DNA from: a virus
DNA: 24,541 nucleotides
IMG/VR virus record: IMGVR_UViG_3300002180_000059
Location: 1-24,541 of that record
Reading direction: 5' to 3' (one strand)
This document shows, one piece after another, positions 19,663 to 24,541 of this stretch. Positions within the stretch are counted from its first letter, which is position 1, and each line of letters opens with the position of its first letter. The position numbers were made by a program, and so were the translations under genes. Under the pieces are notes generated by a model. That model worked only from the letters and a program-made list of their open reading frames with translations. It searched no databases and was not told the DNA's origin.

Positions 19663-22441
19663 TCTGAACATTGCACTGGTCCTGAAGCTGGTCGACCAGA
19701 TCACCGGCCCGCATCGGGCTGCCATCAATGCCGTGCGCGATATTGGTCGTGTCACCGAGCAGACCGGCCGGGCGGGTGTTGCCTGGTCAAACCAACAGCT
19801 TGATGCCAACCGCGCCCGCCGCTCAGCCTTGATGGGTGAAGCCATGGGCGTGGCAGCCACAGGGGCCGCTCTGGTCGCCGCACTCGCCCCGGCCGTGAAG
19901 TTTGAAAGCTCCATGTCTGGTGTGCGCAAGGTCATCGACTTTGAGACGCCGGACGGCTTTGCCAACATGTCGCGCGACATTCTTGAGCTGACCACTTCAG
20001 GTGCCTTGCCGATGGCGGCCGAAGGAATTGCTGAGATCATCGAGGCGGCAGGCCAAGCTGGTGTCGTGGACAAGGCTTTGCCCGATGACGAAGAGCGTGC
20101 GCAGCTCATTGCCTTTGCTACAGACGCCGCGAAGATGGGTGTTGCCTTTGATATGGCAGCCGCCGACGCCGGGTCGGCGATGGCAATGTGGCGTAAGGCG
20201 ATGGGGATGAGCCAGGAAGAGGCGCTCGACCTGGGCGACGCGATCAACTTCCTGTCCAACAACATGAACGCCTCGGCCCCCAATATCGTGGACATTGTCC
20301 GGCGCCAGGGCGCGGTTGCCATGGCGGCAGGTCTGGCCACCAACGAGATCGCGGCGCTGTCGGCTGCATTCCTCTCTGGTGGGGCCTCGCCTGAAATCGC
20401 CGCCACTGGCCTGAAGAACTTCCTGGGCGCGCTGACCGATGGTGAAGCCATGACCGCCAAGCAGTCGGCCGTCATGAAAACACTGGGCTTTGACGCGACA
20501 GAGCTGGCAAAGCGGATGCAGGTCGATGCCAAGGGCGCGATCGTTGATGTGATGGAAGCCCTGGCTGAATTGCCTGCCCACGCCCAAGGCGCTGCCCTGA
20601 GCCAGCTTTTTGGCGAAGAAAGCAAGGGCGCGATCGCCCCGCTGCTGACCAACGTTGAGCTGCTGCGTGAGGCCTTTGGTCTGGTCGGTGATCCCACCCA
20701 ATACGCCGGATCAATGCTGGCGGAATATGCCACCCAAGCAGAGACAACGGCGAACGCGCTGATCCTGACCCAGAACTTCATGAAGGGCCTTTCGATTGCG
20801 GTTGGCAGCATCCTGTTGCCCGAGCTGAATGAACTTCTTCTGACCGTGCAGCCGCTGATCAAAATGATCACGGACTGGGCCGCTGCGCATCCGGAGCTGG
20901 TGACGATGGTCTTCCGCGTGGTGCTGGCGCTTGGGGCCATGAAGGCCGCATCGATCGCCCTGCGCTGGGGTATCTTCACCGCGCTGACGCCAATCCTTCA
21001 CCTGATCCGGGCCGGGTCCTGGTTGCTGGTTCTGCTGCCGCGTCTGGTGGGCGGGCTGCTGGCCCTGCTGAACCCCATGAAACTGGTCCGCGCGTCCATT
21101 ATCGCTCTCAAATGGGCCGTGATCTCGACCGGCATTGGTGCGCTTCTGGTTGGCATCGCCATGGCGGGGGTCTGGATCTACAACAACTGGGCCGGGCTGG
21201 GCGAGTTCTTCAAGGGCTTCTGGCAGGGGTTCAAGGACGCCCTGGGGCCAGCCGCTCCGATGCTCGAAGGCGTGATCGCATACGCCCGTGAAATCTGGAC
21301 CTGGTTCACCAACATCCTCGGCCCCATGGATGCCAGCAAAGAAGCGTGGCGCGCCTTGGGTGTTGATGCGGGCGGCGCGCTCGGCGGTATCGCTGGCAAA
21401 GTGGCCGAGTGGACGGGGGCCAATGGCTCCCTGATCGGCACCCTCCTGAAGGTCTACGGCGCGTTCCTTGCCTTGCGCCTGATCTGGCGTCTGCCCATGT
21501 CACCGATCCGCGCGGCCGGCCGCTTGATCGCCTGGATCGCAAAGGGACCAATTCTCTGGCTGATGAGAGGGGTTGGCCTGCTGGGCAAAGCCTTCCTGCG
21601 CCTTGGCGTCTTCATGCTGACCAACCCGATCGGTTTGACCATCATGGCGGTCGCGGCGCTGGCCTATCTCGTCTATCGCGCCTGGGACCGGATCACGGCC
21701 TGGATCAAAGAAAAGGTCGCCGCCGTCAAAGCCGCTTTTGATGAGGGCATCATCCAGGGCGTGTTCAAGCTGATTTCCGAGTTCAACCCTTGGACGTTGG
21801 CCATGGAAGGCGCCCAGATCCTGATCGCCGAGATCATGGAGCTGGTCGGGGTGCCTCAGAACATCGTGGACGCGTTCCGTGAGTTCAGCCTGTACGACAC
21901 CGGCGTGTCCCTGCTGCAAGGATTGTGGGACGGCATGGCCTCCCTCGTCGGGCCTATGGTCGATGCAATCAGCGCCAGCCTCAGCGCCATCATTCCTGCC
22001 TGGATGAAATCGGCCTGGAACTGGGTTGTCGGCGGCGGCGATCCTTCTGAAACCCCACCCGGCCGGGACGTTGGCGGCGCGGTCCGGGCTGGCCTGCCTT
22101 ATGTGGTCGGCGAGCGCGGCCGCGAAGTGTTCGTGCCTGGCGTATCCGGATCCATCCTGCCCGGCCGGGTGTTGAAAGCCGCCATGGCCGCCGGCGCAAT
22201 TGCCGCCCCCGCCGCCGCAATGCCCAGCCAGGAAGACATCATTGATCGCGTTGATCGCCGCCCGGCGCTGTCCATGCCAGCCGCCGCCCCCGTGGTTCAG
22301 CGCCAGGGCGACACAATCACAATCGCAATCCACCCCGCGCCTGGTCAGGACCCACAGGCCATTGCCCGTGCTGTCGCGGCCGAGCTGCAGCGGCGCGATG
22401 ACGCGCGGCGCGGGGATCTGCACGACGGAGGAGATTACTGA
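19649..22441 (+). CDS. Tape measure protein, P2 T-like
   Basis: This 930-residue protein is the tape measure that sets tail length. It begins with VLKLVDQITGPHRAAINAV, then has helical, Ala-rich regions with the PhageMin_Tail block (about 75-260, including a MGMSQEEALDLGDAINFLSN part and SGGASPEIAATGLKNFLGAL). Hydrophobic segments at about 420-520 and 655-675 could enter the membrane during DNA ejection. Near residue 810 a GLPYVVGERGREVFVPG motif, common at tape-measure ends, leads into a Pro/Ala-rich tail. It starts inside the last codons of E' and ends in a TGATG overlap with U. Length suggests a tail somewhat longer than that of P2 (T of about 815 residues). Confidence 0.93.
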   Translation: MANGDLNIALVLKLVDQITGPHRAAINAVRDIGRVTEQTGRAGVAWSNQQLDANRARRSALMGEAMGVAATGAALVAALAPAVKFESSMSGVRKVIDFETPDGFANMSRDILELTTSGALPMAAEGIAEIIEAAGQAGVVDKALPDDEERAQLIAFATDAAKMGVAFDMAAADAGSAMAMWRKAMGMSQEEALDLGDAINFLSNNMNASAPNIVDIVRRQGAVAMAAGLATNEIAALSAAFLSGGASPEIAATGLKNFLGALTDGEAMTAKQSAVMKTLGFDATELAKRMQVDAKGAIVDVMEALAELPAHAQGAALSQLFGEESKGAIAPLLTNVELLREAFGLVGDPTQYAGSMLAEYATQAETTANALILTQNFMKGLSIAVGSILLPELNELLLTVQPLIKMITDWAAAHPELVTMVFRVVLALGAMKAASIALRWGIFTALTPILHLIRAGSWLLVLLPRLVGGLLALLNPMKLVRASIIALKWAVISTGIGALLVGIAMAGVWIYNNWAGLGEFFKGFWQGFKDALGPAAPMLEGVIAYAREIWTWFTNILGPMDASKEAWRALGVDAGGALGGIAGKVAEWTGANGSLIGTLLKVYGAFLALRLIWRLPMSPIRAAGRLIAWIAKGPILWLMRGVGLLGKAFLRLGVFMLTNPIGLTIMAVAALAYLVYRAWDRITAWIKEKVAAVKAAFDEGIIQGVFKLISEFNPWTLAMEGAQILIAEIMELVGVPQNIVDAFREFSLYDTGVSLLQGLWDGMASLVGPMVDAISASLSAIIPAWMKSAWNWVVGGGDPSETPPGRDVGGAVRAGLPYVVGERGREVFVPGVSGSILPGRVLKAAMAAGAIAAPAAAMPSQEDIIDRVDRRPALSMPAAAPVVQRQGDTITIAIHPAPGQDPQAIARAVAAELQRRDDARRGDLHDGGDY

Positions 22442-22839
22442 TGTCAGCACTCGTCATGATGGCCCTGGGCGTGTTCCGGTTCGGCATGTCGGCCGAGGCA
22501 TATCAGAGCTTCAGCCATTCGGCCTCTTATCGCTGGGGCAAGGTTGATCGCATTGGTCGCGCGCCTGCGCTGCAGTTCACCGGCCCGGATGCCCAGGAGG
22601 TAACGATCGAAGGTGTGATCCATCCCCATTTCCGGGGCGGTCTGCGCCAGATGGAGTTCATGCGGCTGAAGGCTGGAACCGGCAAGCCGATGATGATGGT
22701 TGATGGTCTGGGCTGGGTCTGGAAACGCTGGGTGATCGTGCGCGTGGAAGAGCGCAAGAGCATCCTTATGCGGGACGGGGCCCCAAAGCAGATCGACTTC
22801 TCAATCACGCTGCAAAGCTATGGGAGGGACGGGCTGTGA
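22441..22839 (+). CDS. Tail protein U, P2-like
   Basis: This 132-residue protein matches P2 gpU. Marks are MMALGVFRFGMSAEAYQSF, then SYRWGKVDRIGRAPALQF, VTIEGVIHPHFRGGLRQME, and a C-terminal IDFSITLQSYG strand. It is part of the tail end or baseplate hub assembly. It starts at a TGATG overlap with the tape measure and ends in a GTGA overlap with X. Confidence 0.92.
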   Translation: MSALVMMALGVFRFGMSAEAYQSFSHSASYRWGKVDRIGRAPALQFTGPDAQEVTIEGVIHPHFRGGLRQMEFMRLKAGTGKPMMMVDGLGWVWKRWVIVRVEERKSILMRDGAPKQIDFSITLQSYGRDGL

Positions 22840-23042
22840 GCCTCTACCGCACCACCCAGGGCGACATGGTCGATGCGATCTGCCTGGGCCACTATGGCAG
22901 CACCGACATGGTCGAGGCCGTTTATGACGTGAACCCCGGTCTGGCCGCGCGTGGCCCGGTCCTGCCCGCTGGTGTGTTGATCACCTTGCCGGATGCCGCG
23001 CCGCAGCCTGTTGCCCGGCCGATCCGTCTCTGGGGGGCCTGA
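22836..23042 (+). CDS. Tail protein X, P2-like (LysM fold)
   Basis: This 68-residue protein matches P2 gpX (about 67 residues), a small LysM-like hub protein. Marks are TTQGDMVDAICLGHYG, then VEAVYDVNPGLAARG and LPAGVLITLPD. The GTG start overlaps the U stop (GTGA). A GGAGGGA (22823-22829) lies upstream as ribosome binding site. It probably stabilises the hub that joins tail tube and baseplate. Confidence 0.9.
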   Translation: MSLYRTTQGDMVDAICLGHYGSTDMVEAVYDVNPGLAARGPVLPAGVLITLPDAAPQPVARPIRLWGA

Positions 23043-23044
23043 TC

Positions 23045-24028
23045 ATGCGCGTGGCCTTCCAGATCCTCGCCGATGGCGAAGACGTTACAGCCCTGTTTAA
23101 AGATCGTTTAAAGAGCCTCACGATCGTTGATGAGGCCGGCATGAAATCCGACACGGCCGAGATCGTCATCGATGACCGCGACTATCGGGTCGAGCTGCCT
23201 GAAACCGGCGTTCGGTTGGAGATCTCCATCGGCTTCAAAGAAACCGGCCTCACCTTCATGGGGGCCTATACGGTGGATGAGCTGAGCGGCGACTATCCGG
23301 TCAAGACCATGACGATCAAGGCCAAGGCAGCCGATATGTTGCAAGGCATTCGCTCTCCCAAGACACGCGCCTGGGAAGGCAAAACGCTCGAGGATATCGC
23401 CGCCAAAATCGCTGGCGAACATGGCCTGCGCCTCGCCATCAGCGACAGCCTGAAACCCGCCTTCTTCGGATACCTGGCGCAGACGGCCGAGAGCGATCTG
23501 AACCTGCTGACCCGGATGGCCCGCGACCTCGACGCCACCGCAAAACCGGCGGGCGACGCCCTGGTCATTGTGAAGCGCGGCGAAGGGAAATCGGCTGATG
23601 GTCAGGACCTGCCCACGCCGGTGATCGCGGCCAGCGAGATCACGAACCTGACCTGGACCGCAACTGGGCGGGGTCGTTATGGCAAGGTCACGGCCGAGTG
23701 GTCCGAGCTGGGCTCTGCCGCTGTTCATCAGGTCAGCGCAGGCGACGGCAAACCCGCCCTCAAACTGCGCCACAGACACGCCACACAGGCCGAAGCGCAG
23801 CGCGCGGCCGAGAGTGCCCTGACACGCTCCAAGCGCGCCAGCGGCAAGCTCAGCGCCTCCCTGGCCGGGTTCTATCCCAGCCTGAGTGCTGAGGCCTATG
23901 CCGAGCTGCCAGACATCAAACCCGAGCTGACCGGCCAATGGCTGGTCAACCGTGTCGAACACCGCCTGGACGCCGTCCTGGTCACCAGTTTCGACAGCGA
24001 ACGCGACAACGAGGAGAAGAGCACATGA
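23045..24028 (+). CDS. Tail hub protein D, P2-like
   Basis: This 327-residue protein matches P2 gpD, the baseplate hub (T4 gp27-like). Marks are AFQILADGEDVTALFKDRLK, then TAEIVIDDRD, VDELSGDYPVKTMTIKAKAAD, a GIRSPKTRAWEGKTLEDIA segment, and AESDLNLLTRMARDLD. It is shorter than P2 D (about 387), mainly in the C-terminal part. It connects spike V to the tube. It starts 2 bases after X and overlaps the next gene (ATGA). Confidence 0.92.
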   Translation: MRVAFQILADGEDVTALFKDRLKSLTIVDEAGMKSDTAEIVIDDRDYRVELPETGVRLEISIGFKETGLTFMGAYTVDELSGDYPVKTMTIKAKAADMLQGIRSPKTRAWEGKTLEDIAAKIAGEHGLRLAISDSLKPAFFGYLAQTAESDLNLLTRMARDLDATAKPAGDALVIVKRGEGKSADGQDLPTPVIAASEITNLTWTATGRGRYGKVTAEWSELGSAAVHQVSAGDGKPALKLRHRHATQAEAQRAAESALTRSKRASGKLSASLAGFYPSLSAEAYAELPDIKPELTGQWLVNRVEHRLDAVLVTSFDSERDNEEKST

Positions 24029-24510
24029 GCGAGCAGCTGCGCCTGGCATTCTATCGCGGCGAAGGAAACCTTGCCGATCGGGTGATCCGCTGGGTGACCA
24101 GGTCCGAGTTCAGCCACGTTGAGCTGGTCCGCGAAGGTGTGGATCTGCCAAACGGCATCCACCGCACCGCTGCCATCTCGTCCTCTCCCCGCGACGGTGG
24201 CGTGCGGGTCAAACTGATCGACTTCAAGCCCGAGAACTGGGAGTTCGTGGAGATCAACGCCTGGGCACCGCTCAACATGTGGTCGCGCGCTGCCGTCCAT
24301 CTTGGCGATGGATACGACTATGCTGGTATTCTGTTTTCTCAGGCACTTTCGATCAGGCGACATGCCCCCGATCGCTGGTTCTGCTCCGAGCTTCTTGGAT
24401 ACGCCGCAGGCCTGCCTTCGCCCCAGACAATGGCCCCCGGTGATTTCATGGACCAGGTGAAGCTGCTGAACCAGGTCTGGCACCTAGCCGGTATCGAAGA
24501 GGCCTCCTAA
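24025..24510 (+). CDS. Papain-like (permuted NlpC/P60-type) peptidase at the tail operon end
   Basis: I take the ATG at 24025, which overlaps the D stop and has GGAG (24012-24015), not the upstream in-frame ATG at 23938 inside gene D; this gives 161 residues. The pattern is that of permuted papain-like YiiX/NlpC-type enzymes. It opens with LAFYRGEGNLADRVIRWVT and a SHVEL motif with H31, then YDYAGI, and later RWFCSEL with C120. His before Cys in sequence suits the circularly permuted class. Such enzymes cut peptides or amides in peptidoglycan or lipids. After the hub gene it may help the tail cross the cell wall, or act in lysis. It has no signal peptide. The family match is from motifs. Confidence 0.72.
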   Translation: MSEQLRLAFYRGEGNLADRVIRWVTRSEFSHVELVREGVDLPNGIHRTAAISSSPRDGGVRVKLIDFKPENWEFVEINAWAPLNMWSRAAVHLGDGYDYAGILFSQALSIRRHAPDRWFCSELLGYAAGLPSPQTMAPGDFMDQVKLLNQVWHLAGIEEAS

Positions 24511-24520
24511 CGAAAGGCCA

Positions 24521-24540
24521 GGGGGTGCTGAAACACCCCC
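24521..24540 (+). terminator. Terminator-type hairpin after the peptidase gene
   Basis: GGGGGTG (24521-24527) and CACCCCC (24534-24540) pair perfectly over a CTGAAA loop, 10 bases after the stop codon. The window ends one base later, so a T run cannot be checked. It probably ends the tail operon. Confidence 0.6.
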
Positions 24541-24541
24541 C

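Noticed and set aside
19192-20979. A 595-codon open frame on the minus strand opposite the tape measure gene
   Set aside because: It is Ser/Ala/Arg-rich and lies antisense to a certain gene. High GC codon bias leaves such antisense frames open. The same applies to the long minus-strand frames at 3656-4498, 10614-12080, 14450-15319, 17903-19138 and 23108-24049.
23092-23113. Direct repeat GTTTAAAGA...GTTTAAAGA in gene D
   Set aside because: It lies in the coding region and encodes LFKDRLKS, consistent with the D family. The two copies are in different frames, so chance is likely.
23938-24024. Longer papain-like protein beginning at 23938
   Set aside because: The extra residues are an out-of-frame reading of gene D, and the ATG at 24025 has a ribosome binding site and ATGA coupling.
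1-24541. CRISPR array, insertion sequence, prophage end or integrase
   Set aside because: I saw no regularly spaced repeats, no transposase or integrase motifs and no Mu-like terminal repeats in the window.

Overview
This window is the lytic and structural part of a Mu-like transposable prophage in a high-GC alphaproteobacterium, most likely of the Rhodobacterales. The host guess rests on base composition, on a GTA-type three-helix holin, and on small secreted and phage proteins of kinds I associate with that order. It is an inference, because no host chromosomal gene is visible. All recognisable genes lie on the + strand, mostly with start/stop overlaps (ATGA, TGATG, TAATG), so the window reads as a few long, translationally coupled operons.

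Layout. (1) 1-1652 is the end of the early/middle region: a partial small gene, an unknown, GemA (Mu gp16), a DUF4258-like small protein, and a Mor-type activator. (2) 1778-3483 is a lysis cassette: amidase endolysin with an SH3 domain, GTA-type holin, and a small exported protein. (3) 3483-9345 is the packaging and head-start module: gp25-, gp26- and gp27-like proteins, two small proteins, terminase (gp28), portal (gp29), and a gp30/F minor head protein with a putative C-terminal PBECR nuclease domain. (4) 9346-9678 is a 333-base non-coding gap. (5) 9679-11957 holds the I protease with an in-frame internal scaffold start (Z-like), major head protein T, and a gp35-like protein. (6) 11958-12145 is a second gap with two perfect hairpins. 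(7) 12146-13571 encodes head/neck completion (gp36, virion morphogenesis G/S, gp37-like). (8) 13568-17432 is a P2-type baseplate and fibre block (V, small protein, W, J, I, fibre, putative fibre partner). (9) 17435-24028 is a P2-type contractile tail (FI, FII, E/E+E' with a -1 frameshift, T, U, X, D). (10) A papain-like peptidase gene and a terminator-type hairpin close the window.

The phage is therefore a Mu head joined to a P2-type contractile tail. The Mor protein probably switches on the lysis and structural operons. An interrupted palindrome, CCTGAA-N4-TTCAGGGGC, occurs just upstream of the endolysin gene and again just upstream of the I protease gene. These places correspond to the late promoters Plys and PI of Mu, which makes the palindrome the best candidate activator target. 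Transposase genes, the repressor and the prophage ends are not in the window.

Most unusual points: the repeated palindrome, the probable nuclease domain on the minor head protein with its lower-GC surroundings, the E+E' frameshift at T_TTT_TTC, the nested scaffold start with a strong ribosome binding site, and mutually exclusive hairpins in the 11958-12145 gap.
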